Shown here piece by piece: positions 1 to 12,027 of a stretch of DNA of 64,000 nucleotides. The position numbers and the translations under genes were made by a program. The DNA comes from Siphonodentalium dalli (taxonomy: Eukaryota > Mollusca > Scaphopoda > Gadilida > Siphonodentaliidae), in assembly GCA_032622095.1 (NCBI GenBank), contig CP136067.1, positions 49,889,899-49,953,898 of the forward strand, given 5' to 3'. The first letter of the stretch is position 1; each line of letters starts with the position of its first letter. The notes under the pieces were generated by a model. It was not told the DNA's origin and did not search any database. It worked only from the letters and a program-made list of their open reading frames with translations.

Positions 1-1440
1 CTGGTGTCTGGAGCCACTGTTTCGCAGAAATCGCTACTACTTGACACTGGTGGGGTCAAGGTCACATGCGACAATATTTTTCAAAACTGAAAGACATCCT
101 CTAAAAATCCACAAATTCACAAATAACCTTCTCTCAATAAACATGCCACACACATGGTGTCAGAAAACACTGGTACTCTATTTTACGAAATTGACCCCCT
201 ATTGATCATTAGAAACTGTGGAGGGTCACCTTAATGGGTGAATGATTTCGTTGATTTTTGATGGGAACCACATCTACCTGTTCTCTGCATTATACCGCTT
301 AAAATTATCTATTACATCCCATGCAGTATTGCAATCACAAGCAGCAAGATTAAATGGGTTTTTACATGCACCCCCATGATTTTACCCCTTTTGGGTCTTT
401 CAGAGCCCAATGACGTTATGCTTGACGTAACGTCAAAATGGATATGTTCGACCATCATCTTTAGCTCGAAAAAGGTCTGAAATGCTATAATGTTGAATAA
501 AATATATTTCCATATGCATTTTTTCCTCAGATATGAAAATAAAACATAATATTTCATACATTTATCATTTTATTCTCTCCCAAAAACAATGGGTTGAAAA
601 AAAATCAAGTCTTATTTAGCATTAAGGGAAAGCTATACGAGGTCGTGACACCACCCGAACAATATGTTGTCAAGTGAAGTATGGCCAATCCAATCTTGTA
701 CCATTGCAATGCTAGTTTCAGCCTTTTCAACTAAGATTCAAGGCGCATGAAGTTATGAAGAATAACCTTCACCTGAAAAAAATCATCAATAACCACACAC
801 ATGACCTACCAACTGTCACAATACACCATATGATAATCAATTTATGTGACTAAAAACCATTTATTTTGGAATATCCATAGAAAAATGGTGCATAAAATGT
901 TCATTCTGACTGAGCAGATTTGCCAATAAATGATTTTCAGGGAGAATACAATGAAGTTGACATATGATAATGGTGTTATTTTCTGGTCTTGAAGGTGACA
1001 CTCCACAGTTTCTGTGGGAATGGCTGCAGGAATAAGGGGGCATCAATTAATTGAACAATAACTCAAATGTGAACTCACAAGACATATATAATGTATACAT
1101 GTCTGGGTTGAGCATATACTGGGCTTTATGATTTTGATAGCCGCCTAAATTGTCTGGAAGAACAATATTTCCTCACAATAATATCAAAAAAGTTCAAACT
1201 TCTCACCACTGGGAATTAGAAAAACTGTTTTTCATTATTAGTTTGATCATGAACTAAAACTCAATTTACTAGAACGCTATGTTTTGATCTGTTTGGCACA
1301 ATAGGATATCCGTAAACTCAGATCGAATTAAAAAAAACAGTCACGATTTTCGCAAGGGATTCAACCATGTCGTCACATCTGATTATGATGAAATAGTAAG
1401 TTCTGATATGTACTATGTGACCAGATTTTATTTTGCATAA
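1..1440. other. Non-coding stretch, no gene recognised
   Basis: Only short ORFs are present and none shows a recognisable domain. A 22-bp inverted repeat with one mismatch joins 211-232 (starts agaaactgtggag) and 992-1013. It could be the termini of an old element of about 800 bp, but no target duplication is evident. Confidence 0.4.
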
Positions 1441-1496
1441 CCGCGCTCACAATGAAGCATGTGAGAACATTGAAAGTACAATTAAAGTAATTGAAA

Positions 1497-1583
1497 AGTA
1501 ATTAATGACATTGTCATATAATTGTAATTGTAATTAATTGCTTTTTGTTTTGAATGTAATTGTAATTGTATCTGTAATTGAGC
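1497..1583. repeat. Degenerate (TAATTG)n simple repeat
   Basis: The motif gtaattgtaattg recurs with interruptions immediately upstream of the truncated LINE at 1603. It may be an independent microsatellite or the tail of an older retroelement into which the LINE inserted. Confidence 0.6.
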
Positions 1584-1602
1584 TTTTGGAAAGTAATTAT
1601 AA

Positions 1603-3530
1603 GTGTATTTAATTAATTCCACAATTCACCCGATACTGGAGTTAATTAACGACGTGGGTTTAAATAATGATAAGAAAACAAAAGATTGTACACTCTCTGC
1701 TTTTATCGACTTCTCCAAAGCTTTTGATACAATAAACCACAAAATTCTATTAAAAAAACTTGAAACCTATGGAATAAGAGGCAAAGCCAATCATTGGTTT
1801 AGAAATTATTTGAATAATAGATTTCAATTTGTGGATCTAGAAGGTAGGGTTTCATCTAAACTTCCAATTACATGTGGAGTCCCCCAGGGATCTGTGGCTG
1901 GGCCGATTCTCTTTCTGATTTATGTAAACGATATGCACAAATCTACTGCCTTGTCATTGTTATCTTTTGTAGATGACACCACTGTGTACTCCTCAAACCA
2001 CAACCTTGATTATTTGTATGACAACTTTAACAATGAACTTGCAAAACTAAGTAAATGGTGTCGAACTAATAGGCTATCACTAAACACTAAAAAAAACAAA
2101 TATATGCTGATACAACCTAAAAATGGCCCATATATAGTTGGAAATCACACACTAACTATAAATGGAGAGCAAATTATAAGAATTGGAGTAGACTGTCAGG
2201 AAAAATCATTTAAGTTTTTGGAATACACATTGATGAACACCTATCATTCGAACACCACGTGAAATCTGTTTGAGCAAAAATTAGTAACTCCTTATATGCT
2301 ATAAATCGAGTAAAAAAAATCCTTCCGTTTGACTGTCTCCGTATGCTGTATCTTACATTAGTACACTCCCATATTCTCTATGTAATTGAGCTATGGGGCA
2401 ATGCCGGTACCCACAACCAAGTTGTTGTTTTGCAGAAAAAAGCTATCCGAGCCATTAACAAAAAACGCTACAATAGCCATACTGAACCTTTATTTAAAAC
2501 TAACAACATCTTGAAATTACAAGACCTTTACATGCAACGTGTATGCCTTTATATGCACAACTGGATGAATTCCAACCTACCCAAGTCATTTAATAACAGC
2601 TTTAGCATATACATACACCCGAGTATGAATACCAGATCAACAGGCAAAATTCGAGAAACAAAATCACGAATTAAATTCACAGAAAAATTACCTCTCCATG
2701 TTTTTCCGAAAATCTGGAATAATCTTAATAAGGCTACCCAAAATATTCGACCTAAGTCGGCCTTTGTGAACCACATTTCTAAGACAAGTATTGGGAATTA
2801 TTCACTGACTGTTAAATGCACAAACAGTTTTTGTCCAGATTGTTCAACATTAACGCAGCTCACTCTGTATTTTGGTACTAAACGGTACCTCACTTATTTG
2901 CGATATGAGTTCAGATTTTTGATTTCTTACTAACTCTCATCTTATTTTAATTCAATAACCTAGTACTGTTGTCTCATTCATGTCGCACGCTCTGACAGGT
3001 GCCTAGTTCAGTGCTATTACGGTGGAAATATATATATGGAAAATATATATTGATTTTATATATTTACTAATACATTGAAATATACCATATATATACTTGA
3101 TTATGCTAATGATATATGTGCATGTGGACTTTCAGTATAACATTTTAATATTATCTTGCAAATTTAATCAAAGAATTCACTTATAGAAAAAGTTCGATGA
3201 TATAAACGAAATATCAAACAGTCCACTTGCACCATTAAATAAATTGAATGCTGTAGTAAACCGACAAATTCTAATCTAGACGGAATATTTAACTTAATCC
3301 TGAACAAATAGATAAACGACGATGTAACCAGCTCTCACATGTCATGACCGGATCTATTATTATCAAAAGAATCAATAACAATATCTTTAATTTTAGGGTG
3401 GCGACAGGAAGACGACCCGATAGGTCATGTCGCCTCCACATGACTTGTCTATTTTTGTTATATTTACTTTTTTATGTACTAGATACTATATATGATTTGT
3501 CATGAAATAAACTATTCTGATTCTGATTCC
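1603..3530 (+). mobile_element. 5'-truncated CR1/Jockey-like non-LTR retrotransposon
   Basis: This fragment starts inside the reverse transcriptase domain, runs through the C-terminal region and a roughly 600-bp 3' UTR, and ends in a short (ATTCTG)n tail at about 3514-3530 after aataaac. Such microsatellite tails and 5' truncation are typical of the CR1/L2/Rex1 side of the Jockey superfamily. The flanks share ttttggaaagtaatt (about 1584-1598) and tttgggaaaaaagtaatt (from about 3531), a possible imperfect target duplication. The 3' UTR motif gggtggc.ggaagac also occurs in the LINE tail near 37010. Confidence 0.85.
1612..2933 (+). pseudogene. Reverse transcriptase ORF2 fragment, frameshifted
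   Basis: The product would copy LINE RNA at a nicked target. Visible RT motifs are FIDFSKAFDTINH (motif A, catalytic D), GVPQGSVAGPILFLIYVND (motif B) and SFVDDTTVY (motif C; FADD is usual, here FVDD). Near 2220 one G appears to be missing: KFL continues as GIHIDEHLSFEHHVKSV in another frame. A TGA follows at 2271-2273 where a Cys codon is likely. The same frame then continues through AKISNSLYAINRVKKILPF into the C-terminal region ending at 2933. The endonuclease and the N-terminal RT motifs are absent. The copy cannot make an active protein as it stands. Subfamily assignment within CR1/Jockey is uncertain. Confidence 0.85.
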
Positions 3531-3609
3531 TTTGGGAAAAAAGTAATTGAACCATCCATGAAGAACCCCGAATATCGTGCTTGCGGGTTTTAATTCTCAC
3601 TCAGTAAGC

Positions 3610-3640
3610 GAGAATCGTTGATTGATTGATTGATTGATTG
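3610..3640. repeat. (GATT)n microsatellite, possible retroelement tail
   Basis: Five to six GATT units follow the sequence gagaatcgtt. A similar gattgattg tail, preceded by aataaac, is found on the minus strand near 62150, so this is probably the 3' tail of another truncated LINE or SINE whose body (about 3545-3609) is very short. Confidence 0.55.
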
Positions 3641-6053
3641 GTAATTACAGACCACTGACAAAGGTTTGGTCGATTTTTGTCAAGTTGATGAATAACATTT
3701 ATTCCAAGTGATGGACAATTCAGAGTCCACAATCGAAACCACACACGGTGAGCTGCTGGTCAGTTTGCTTGTTATGACAGTGACACTTTGTGATACCAGA
3801 TAGTGGACACCCCCTCGCCTCTGGGAATTCAGAAATTTTACTTAAGCTGGGATGTTGAGCATTTTACATCACGCACAGCACATCGAAACCAAATGGATCG
3901 GTGATCAGAATGTGGAATTCTGGGAAAAGCCTGATGAACTGTGTCCTGTTCTCGAAGCAACATGCTTATTTTGTATATGTAATATTGTATTTGTTCAATA
4001 CTTTAGCACACAGTTGGGAATTCCCAACTAGATGGCTCAATGGATCTGACCAGCGTTGATTTGGTCCAAAGCTGAGCGTGCAGCTATATATAAGAGAGTT
4101 CCGTGAGAGCACGTACATGTACATACATTTTGGTCTAGTGAAAAAGTACAAATTTCTTGTGGACTTTGTGTGCCGGGATGCGACAACGTCTCTTATTTAA
4201 AAAAATCGGTGTTGATTATGTAAAACATTTCACGTTGAGAGTATCAACATTGTTCTATATGAGGTACTTTGGCAGTCGTATTCACCAGCGAGGCTATTTT
4301 GTAAGTCAGATGGTTCGTACTGAGTGGGGTTTAATAGCAACCACTTGTCTATATATTACGCAACTAGGTGAATGACGTCATATCTGTTTTCTATACCATC
4401 AGCTCAAATTTCGGATTGCATATACGGATTTTTTGGATTTCATCACGTGATTTCCGGTTAGCAATTGCGCGGAGATTGAAAAAGCGCGGAATCGGCAATG
4501 GCACAACGAGATGGAAAATAAAATTGGCTATTTCACAATTTACGAAGAAGACTTAGTTTGCCTATTTGTAGGCCTATCATTTGCACCAATTTCGATGGTT
4601 AACTCAATAAAAACCACCGAATACGTCATGATAAGGATCTTGACGTAATTTACGTCATTTCGCTTTGCGGGCCAGAATCCAGACACGATTGCACTTGCCT
4701 TGTCGTCTGTGCCGGGGCCACCGATATCGTCTCATTAAAAGAGACATATATATACCGAGACTCGTTTCAATTATTATAACAAGGGACATTTATTTTGGAG
4801 TATATGAAGTCTATATATAGTATTTCCTGCATTCATTGACCTACTTTAGTAACCGGCCCGAACGTGACGAAAGTGAGAAATTCCTAGGTTTAGTTTGAGG
4901 ACTGAAATATATGGGTCGCTTATACGAGAGACGTGGCATCTGGCGGGGGGGGGGGGGGGGGGGGGGGGTTGATCTCACCACTGACTTTGGTAAAAATTTT
5001 CAACAGTTGGAAATTCCATGACTGACACAGCAATAGTTGGAAATTTCAAACCAAATATAGGTTGAAATTGTTATGATAGTTTGATTTTCTTACTTGGTAA
5101 AGAAACAGTAGACTGTTATTAGTAGTGGTTTTAATACTGGTACTATACATACTTCACAGCACATGTTGTTGATCCATTACGTGGCACGTACGATCATAGT
5201 TGTCTTGATATCTGTGGTCATCGATCGGATCAACATTAGGCGTTATATGACTATCCATTAAAGGGGTGTTGTCAACTTGTGTCGCTGTAAACCCAAGAAG
5301 ATATAGCAGATAGTTTATAAAAGTTATTTCTGGTGAATACTGCTGCGGATGACTTAGCATACACAAGGCACTGATTGGATAATTATAAATATTAATTGTG
5401 CAACGAGCAGCTCTGATTTATGCCATTCTATTTTGGTGGCTTAGATATATTTGATGACTCCACATCGTCATATTGGTGGGGCATAACGGTTGCTAGGAGA
5501 AAGCTGTCTGCTAAAATGTAATATATTAATTTATTTTACAGCCTGAAATTATGCCATTCACAGACACAAGAACATGCCCCGTTATCGTCTTTAAATGTGG
5601 AAACTATAATGAATGTCACGCAAAATGAAATACACCGAAAGTCATAGATCAATTCAATACATCATAGCACAAATAGCAAGTCCAGTGCATCATGATATAT
5701 TTACACACTAAGTGTTGTCATCACTAAATCCAGCATTCTGATTGGTCGGCGCCCACGTGGCTAGTTGCAGTTATTTCTCGGTGAATGCACAACGCCTAAT
5801 AACACCAAGCTAATAACACCATCGATACGTCATTAGGTTTGGAAAGACGAACGCGTAATGCTTTGGGCGCATTTTGACTCGCGCAGGATTGACTTAATAC
5901 ATCATCGGGTTTCAACATGAAGAGAAATTGTTCCTATTAACTTTTGCCAAGGGTGCTATTGGGTATTTTGGGCTGATCTTGTCACGATACACTTTTCGAT
6001 TTAAATATATTTACAAAAGCGGCTTTTTCGCTAAATGTATATAAATATAAGGA
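3641..6053. other. Non-coding stretch with a 24-bp poly-G run
   Basis: No convincing gene was seen on either strand. A run of 24 G lies at 4945-4968. The segment around 5730-5830 (attggtcggcgcccacgtgg, then duplicated aataacacca) looks repeat-derived but has no clear ends. Confidence 0.4.
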
Positions 6054-6200
6054 TTAACTGTCATGTGGACTATTTTTATGGAGATGTAACGGTGATGTAA
6101 GTGGACATAACTTGTATGTAAAACCCTTCGGGTTTTACACAAGTTATGTCCACTTACCTCACCGTTACATCTCCATAAAAATAGTCCACATGACAGTTAA
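6054..6200. mobile_element. Short TTAA-flanked palindromic MITE
   Basis: A near-perfect palindrome of about 147 bp runs from TTAACTGTCATGTGGAC to its complement GTCCACATGACAGTTAA. The centre is gtaaaacccttcgggttttac. Both ends are TTAA, consistent with piggyBac-type target duplication. The complementarity extends a few bases into the flank (ataagga/tccttat). The arms differ at only a few positions, so the copy is young or kept similar by conversion. Confidence 0.7.
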
Positions 6201-6311
6201 TCCTTATATGACAGTATGCTGGCTATCCAAATGTAGGTGTACACAGAATTATGATAACATTTTTAATGCAGCAAACGACTGGCTCAGTTTCTAGTTGGTT
6301 GAATATATCTG

Positions 6312-6711
6312 TTAACCCTTTACCAAACAGAAGGGCCCTGTGCCAATGCATTCTCTTATATATGCGAGTCGACCATAGGTCGCCTCGCATATATAAGAGA
6401 ATGCATTGGCTTAACACATTAAAAATTATAAAATTGTTAAAGAATGTAAGAACAAATGGTAAAAAGTTTTTTTTAAAGTTTTTTTTTTAGGCCAATGCAT
6501 TCTCTTATATATGCGAGGCGACCTATGGTCGACTCGCATATATAAGAGAATGCATTGGCACAGGGCTAACTGTAACTATCACAATGTGGTCAAGGAGCCG
6601 GTTCCAATGATATCCATATTTGTATGGTTCTATTGAGACAGACCGAAGATATTTTAGGCTGTTGAAGCTTTATTTGGCCGGTTTTGGCCGGTTTGTTGGG
6701 TAAAGGGTTAA
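6312..6711. mobile_element. Doubly palindromic TTAA MITE, copy 1
   Basis: The termini are TTAACCCTTTACC.AACAG and its complement ending TGTTGGGTAAAGGGTTAA; TTAA at each end is the likely target duplication. Inside lie two 69-bp palindromes (6341-6409 and 6490-6558), each running GCCAATGCATTC to GAATGCATTGGC. The second is the reverse complement of the first, including its off-centre mismatch. They are separated by an AT-rich spacer of about 80 bp. A 150-bp unique arm (aatgatatccatatttgtatgg, rich in gccggttttggccgg) completes the element. No transposase is encoded, so it is non-autonomous and probably piggyBac-driven. Confidence 0.85.
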
Positions 6712-8517
6712 TATTTATTTGAATGACAGCTGTGGAAAGATACATTGCAATGGTACCAGGTTCCATTATTTGGTGGGGGACATTTTGATAGGCTGGACAG
6801 TTCCATTGTCTTCTTCTTTTTTTGTTATTGGGATACGTGAGTAGATATAATCCCACCACGGAATAAGACATCTCAACTTTATGTTATTTTACATTTATTC
6901 AAGATTTGGTCAACAATAAACAATCGATAGCGGATAAACATATCACATGTACACAATCATAATAAATACAATCAATAAATAATTGGATCAATACACTTGC
7001 GTATTAACCACACATCGGTGGATCAACACGCGTGTCAAGTTAACACAAATATGTGTACAATCACCACACATACGTGTACAGTCACCACACTTCTAATGCA
7101 CATCAGTTTAGGGCAGTTATAATGAAAGTTTATTTTCTCTATGTCACAGCGTGTGTAGTGATCACAGAAAATGTTACAGATACAGAAACAATGATAGCTC
7201 CACACCGTCCCAGATGAGCAACATGGTTAAACAGCAGATACGTATTATATTAAACAAAACGGGAATAGCGTTCTGTTATGACATATTAATATCATTTTGC
7301 AACAAGAAAGTAATCAGTTGTCGTATATTTACGAAATCTGTTACAGGCATAGTTGCCCGTATAATAGTATAATGTATTACATCAATTTACTGATATGCTA
7401 AAATATTTTAATAACTGTGTCCACAGAGATATACATGTATATCTTTGGAAGTAGTACGAATGTATATTCAAAGAAATTATGTCAGCCGTTGGCAAGCAAG
7501 TTGACCAATGGATATTCTCCTATGGGCTGTAGTTAATACAATACGTTTTTAGAGCTGGAAAAGTTAGAAGGTAGTTTACGAATACCCAGACGCACCACCA
7601 CATGTGTTTGAAATGCTTTTCTGTGCAAGACGGTGGTAAACTCACAGATTTTCAAAATTATAAAGTTTTATCTCAATTTAAAGTCGTGTGATGATAGTAA
7701 CATTAAAGACGTTTCGCGAACTTGCGTTTAGCAGTTACGATTATTGTTAGGGAACTACATCACCGATGTATATATTGATTCAAAACGACTTATTATCCCC
7801 ATGAATATCTAAACGTATTCGTAACTGATAATCGCGAATTCGCGACACCTCTATACTGACTGACAGCCACCATGTGAGCAAGAAGTTAATAAATAAAGGA
7901 ATTTGGAGAGATGGTTCATACATAATTATGAAAAAATGTGCAGTGCTTTCATATAGCGTATCAAGGTCAGTTATGAGAATTATGGTGAAAAGAAAATAAT
8001 TCGATGTTGAGTAATACACCTTTCTGTTAGGCGACCTTCGCGTTGGTGATGATCGCCAGTTTCAAGATATTAACAAAGGTAATAAAACCGGTTTTCTCTT
8101 GCAAGTTATCATCATCTTATTGGCGATTTATGTTGGAGAAATACCTGAGCTCCACACATTTTTTTTTATCTTAAATAAGGTAGTTTTCCTTGTCACCAAT
8201 TTCCTCGATTTAGAATAGACATGAACGTTTATTCACATGATCTAATGATGGCATGATATATGAACAGATCAACCGAACCAATGCCTGAGTCATCTGGGAA
8301 ATATAACATCAAACTTAAGGTGACATTGATGTTATGTAACAAAAATACCATGCCATCACTTGAATTAACCCATCTCTGGGCCACCAGAAAGTTTTCTCAT
8401 CAGTTGTTCTAATCCTTGTTGGATATCAACTCAACAACATTATTGGGTAATGGTTAATTTTATAAAGCAGTGTGTATGCAGCGAAGACCGGGCGTCTCGG
8501 TTCCAAATCAAACTATC
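6712..8517. other. Non-coding stretch
   Basis: No gene was recognised. Around 7000-7090 a degenerate motif resembling acacatNNGTGtacaatcacc repeats a few times. Confidence 0.4.
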
Positions 8518-8977
8518 TTAACCCTTTACCCAACAGAACGGCCCTGTGCCAATGCATTCTCTTATATATGCGAGTCGACCATAGGTCGCCTCGCATATAT
8601 AAGAGAATGCATTGGCTTAACATATTAAAAATGATAAAATTGTCAAAGAATGTAGAAAAATATTATAAAAATTATTAAAAAATGTAAGAAAAAATTATAA
8701 AATTGTTAAAGAATGTAAGAAAAAATGGTAAAAAGTGTTAATTTTGTTTTTTTAGGCCAATGCATTCTCTTATATATGCGAGGCGAGCTATGGTCGACTC
8801 GCATATATAACAGAATGCATTGGCACAGGGCATAACTGTAACCATCACAATGTGGTCAATGAACCGGTTCCAATGATATCCATATTTGTATGGTGTTATT
8901 GAGACAGACCGAAGATATTTTAGGCTGTTGAAGCTTTATTTGGGCGTTTTTTGCCGTTTTGTTGGGTAAAGGGTTAA
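8518..8977. mobile_element. Doubly palindromic TTAA MITE, copy 2
   Basis: Same orientation and structure as the copy at 6312. The termini are TTAACCCTTTACCCAACAG and TTGTTGGGTAAAGGGTTAA. The spacer is longer because the AT-rich aaattattaaaaaatgtaag unit is partly duplicated. The second palindrome has point changes (gagcta, ataacag), so this copy is older than copies 1, 3 and 4. Confidence 0.85.
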
Positions 8978-9462
8978 ACTGGCGTTTGGCGCTATTCAGG
9001 CTGTCCTTTTTGCGACTGTTGTGCGATTCAGTGAATGTGATATCAATGTACGTCGATAAAATGTCAAATTTTCTTCTTCCTTTTTCCAAACGCAAAGGCA
9101 AACAGACAATATAAGTTAATGGGTGACATAACAACACGCTTGTCAAAATACGGCGTGTTCTTCCTTTAACATTTAAATGATCAGATAACATAAATTTATG
9201 TCAATGAAAACGTGTACCAATGCATGTATTAGGTAGCACACGGTTGCATCGTAAAATTTTCAATCAACTGTATAGAATGGTAAAAACCATTTAAGTAAGT
9301 ATCAATGCACAAATCAGAAAAATGGAAGCAAGAACTAGAATCGTTTATATAACTCGAATTTATCGTAACATGTTACGTGTAAACTAACTTGGTCGATGCC
9401 GAAAGGTTTATACATGTACGTCAGTCTCGCGTAATTCCACATAACGGTGCCGTAACCCTTTA
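8978..9462. other. Non-coding stretch
   Basis: No gene or repeat boundary was recognised between two TTAA MITEs. Confidence 0.4.
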
Positions 9463-9715
9463 TTAACCCTGTCTATACTAAATACTCATTGATGAGTAGT
9501 TACCCCTTGGGAAATGTTCAGATAGGTTGTTTGTTGTACTTATTATCTGAACACTTCCAAAACAGAGAATTTGAATCATTCTGCCTTTGTATTAATTTTT
9601 CGTATGATCCTCGTCTGCTATTTTTTCTGGACACCCTTCCAAATAAATGATAGACTATTCCAATGTATACTTTAATGTCTGGGTGGGCGAATCCACTCAG
9701 AATAGAAAGGGTTAA
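9463..9715. mobile_element. TTAA MITE, family with attatctgaac core, copy a
   Basis: The element is bounded by TTAACCCTGTCTATAC and aatagaaagggTTAA. The inner imperfect palindrome is aaatgttcagat...ttattatctgaacac. It is about 253 bp and encodes nothing. Other copies lie at 12053, 27376, 23477 and 38770, with a relic at 54840. The terminal TTAACCCTTTCTA consensus shares its first ten bases with the doubly palindromic family. Confidence 0.75.
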
Positions 9716-11953
9716 AAACAGCGCGCTATCTTATTGTCAAGCGCATTTTCTCAGACGGTGTAGAAGACATGTTTCGTCGCAACCGAACGATAGTTGAAGC
9801 AGTCGGCAGTTTGTTCTGGAAACGTTTCAGTAGCTACAGAATCTCGAGTGGATGAAATCAGTGTGTCATTCCGAATACTGAAAAACACAATGTGGATGCC
9901 GGTATACAACGTTACGACATAGGCCCAAAATAAGCGATTGCCTTTGCACAAGACATTGTTTAATGGAACCGATGCGCCCGAGTCTACAAACTACACTTGT
10001 CGCATGACATGCAGGAGACTTGGTTCTCCTTTGTTGATCACAATTTTCATACCACAATATCAACAATTTAATAGTTAACACACGCATATACATCAGTATT
10101 GGTATTTCTGGAAGAATCATGCTCAGCTATAGGGATGCGGGTCATTACATATATGGAATGTGACATCTCACTGTGGGTGCAGCAGCAAGGTGTGGGCTCT
10201 ATCTTTTAATTTCCATCATCGATGATGTCGAAATAGATCTTCAACTCCCAAAAGAAAGAAAAATCACTTGAGTGTTTTAGAACTATATTCTTCTGCTTAT
10301 TCCATAGCACAGTACTAATAGTCGGAATGTTCCCAACTGGGACGTTGTAGCTCAATTCTAAAAGGTAAGCCGTATAGCTTATTATACAATAAATATTTGT
10401 TCGAGAAAATTCCGTTAAAAGACATTTTGTTTTTCTATTTCGAAGTATCATTCGTGATACCTGCAGGAGATGACATTGCCCCAACCCTCTAGCCGCACCC
10501 CTGATCGTTCAAGAATGATGAATGATCAAAAGTTTCGCACAAAGAACTCTGCAATAATAAAATAACAGAACACACGAAGAACCATGCTTTGGTTCGATTA
10601 TGTAGCTGAACACGGATTAACATGTTATTCAGTAAGCATGCGTCGCGTGTGTGTGTGTGGGACAATGGTTCAAGGAATGATCTGTGGTCATGCTGAAGCC
10701 ACCACTATATGTCAAACTGTTGACGTAACCATCGCCGTTGTGTGATACAAAATAATAAGACGTCAGCAGGCAGTGATATTTCTAACGCTTTTAAATAACA
10801 GTTACTATTCTCGGACGATGTCTTGTATAATATATATGACATTTTACACACCAAACCGATAACAAATCTTACTTGAGAGTGATAAAAGTGACACTAACTG
10901 GCTCTGAGATGACTAAATTACAAATTCTATTGACCTTGATCACTGTTATATCTAAGATTCAGATACCGGTAGATATTCAATCAAGGAATGTCTGTAAGAA
11001 ATCTTGGGTGGCATAAATAAAATTGTACCACGCGATATACGGAAAGTTGTCTTCGAGATGAAGGCTGGACATTCATCTGTGCAGTATTCTCCATGCGTTC
11101 ATTGATGGGGGATTGGATTTCATGAGTGGGGGGGGGGGGGTACTCAGACAGATATTCTCACAATGCTAACATAGCACACACGCACACAGTCATGCAGACA
11201 TCATGAGCAGGGGACGTATGTATATTGGGAAGGGGCGAAGCAGTTTGGGGGATCACGCACTACGCAGTAGTGAGGTCAAAGTTCATAGTTCTCCGTCACA
11301 TGAACGGACACTCGTGTATTCAGGTAGACACATATCCATCATGTATCGTCGTTTCCATTGTTACTGGCTTTCTGAGGTTTTTCAGGCAAGTTTCGGCTGT
11401 GCATTTGAAAATGTAGTCACTAGGAATTCTGGAGAACTTTGCACATGGTAACTAGATCGGAACTTCGCGAACATTTGTTCAGTCACGTGACAAGTCCTCC
11501 CGCGAGACACAGCAGCTTTTACTCGAAGCTTTTGTCGTATTTTCTGCTCCACACACTCGTAGAAACAGATGTAATAGATTTTGCCAATTTTTTCACAGTT
11601 TTTACGTCCTTTCCGGTGGCGCACTTGGTTTGCTTCCCCTATGCAGACGGAGTTGTCAGCGGCCATGCTCCAAGTAGGAACTGTGCCGCCCCAAAGTGTG
11701 ATTCTATCAAATCGCAGCGAATCAACGCCCATCTTCTGCAGACATCAGACTCTTTGACTGTCGTCTTTGGAAGAGCTCCCAGCTAACATATTCTGGATAT
11801 GAGACGATGGCACTATACTGGTTCTCCGCCGTGTGGAACGAGTTCCGATAGCTTTCGGAATGAACACGATGGTACTATGTCTCCACTTTGTGGAGGTACC
11901 AAATCCCAGGCTGAGCTTTAGTCGAGAGCGTGTTTCTCGACGATTGGCTACTA
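9716..11953. other. Region downstream of the EF-hand gene, no other gene recognised
   Basis: Part of this stretch should be the 3' UTR of the minus-strand EF-hand gene that stops at 11954. No AATAAA was seen on the minus strand close to the stop, so the transcript end is unknown. ORFs at 9751-10484 and 11382-11786 have no recognisable domain. A 13-bp poly-G run lies at 11128-11140 and a short (GT)n at about 10650. Confidence 0.4.
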
Positions 11954-12027
11954 TCACCGTTTGTTATTGATGAGCTCCAAGAGAGCAAATGTCTGCCTGA
12001 ATTCCAGCTTGTCTATTAGACCATTGC
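11954..12027 (-). CDS. EF-hand gene, terminal coding exon C
   Basis: The acceptor is attctgttgtag ending at 12028. The exon supplies the second half of the Ca2+ loop (NGLIDKLE), the F helix and the C-terminus LINNKR, with TGA at 11956-11954. The start of a TTAA MITE at 12053 lies only 26 bp into the intron, next to this acceptor. Confidence 0.85.

Noticed and set aside
3611-3640. GATT repeats as a CRISPR-like or regulatory array
   Set aside because: A plain tetranucleotide microsatellite, better explained as a retroelement tail.
6223-6871. ORFs containing NPLPNK- and QCILLYMRV-like peptides (also near 8500, 9000, 40100)
   Set aside because: These are translations of the TTAA MITE termini and palindromes and recur wherever the MITE sits.
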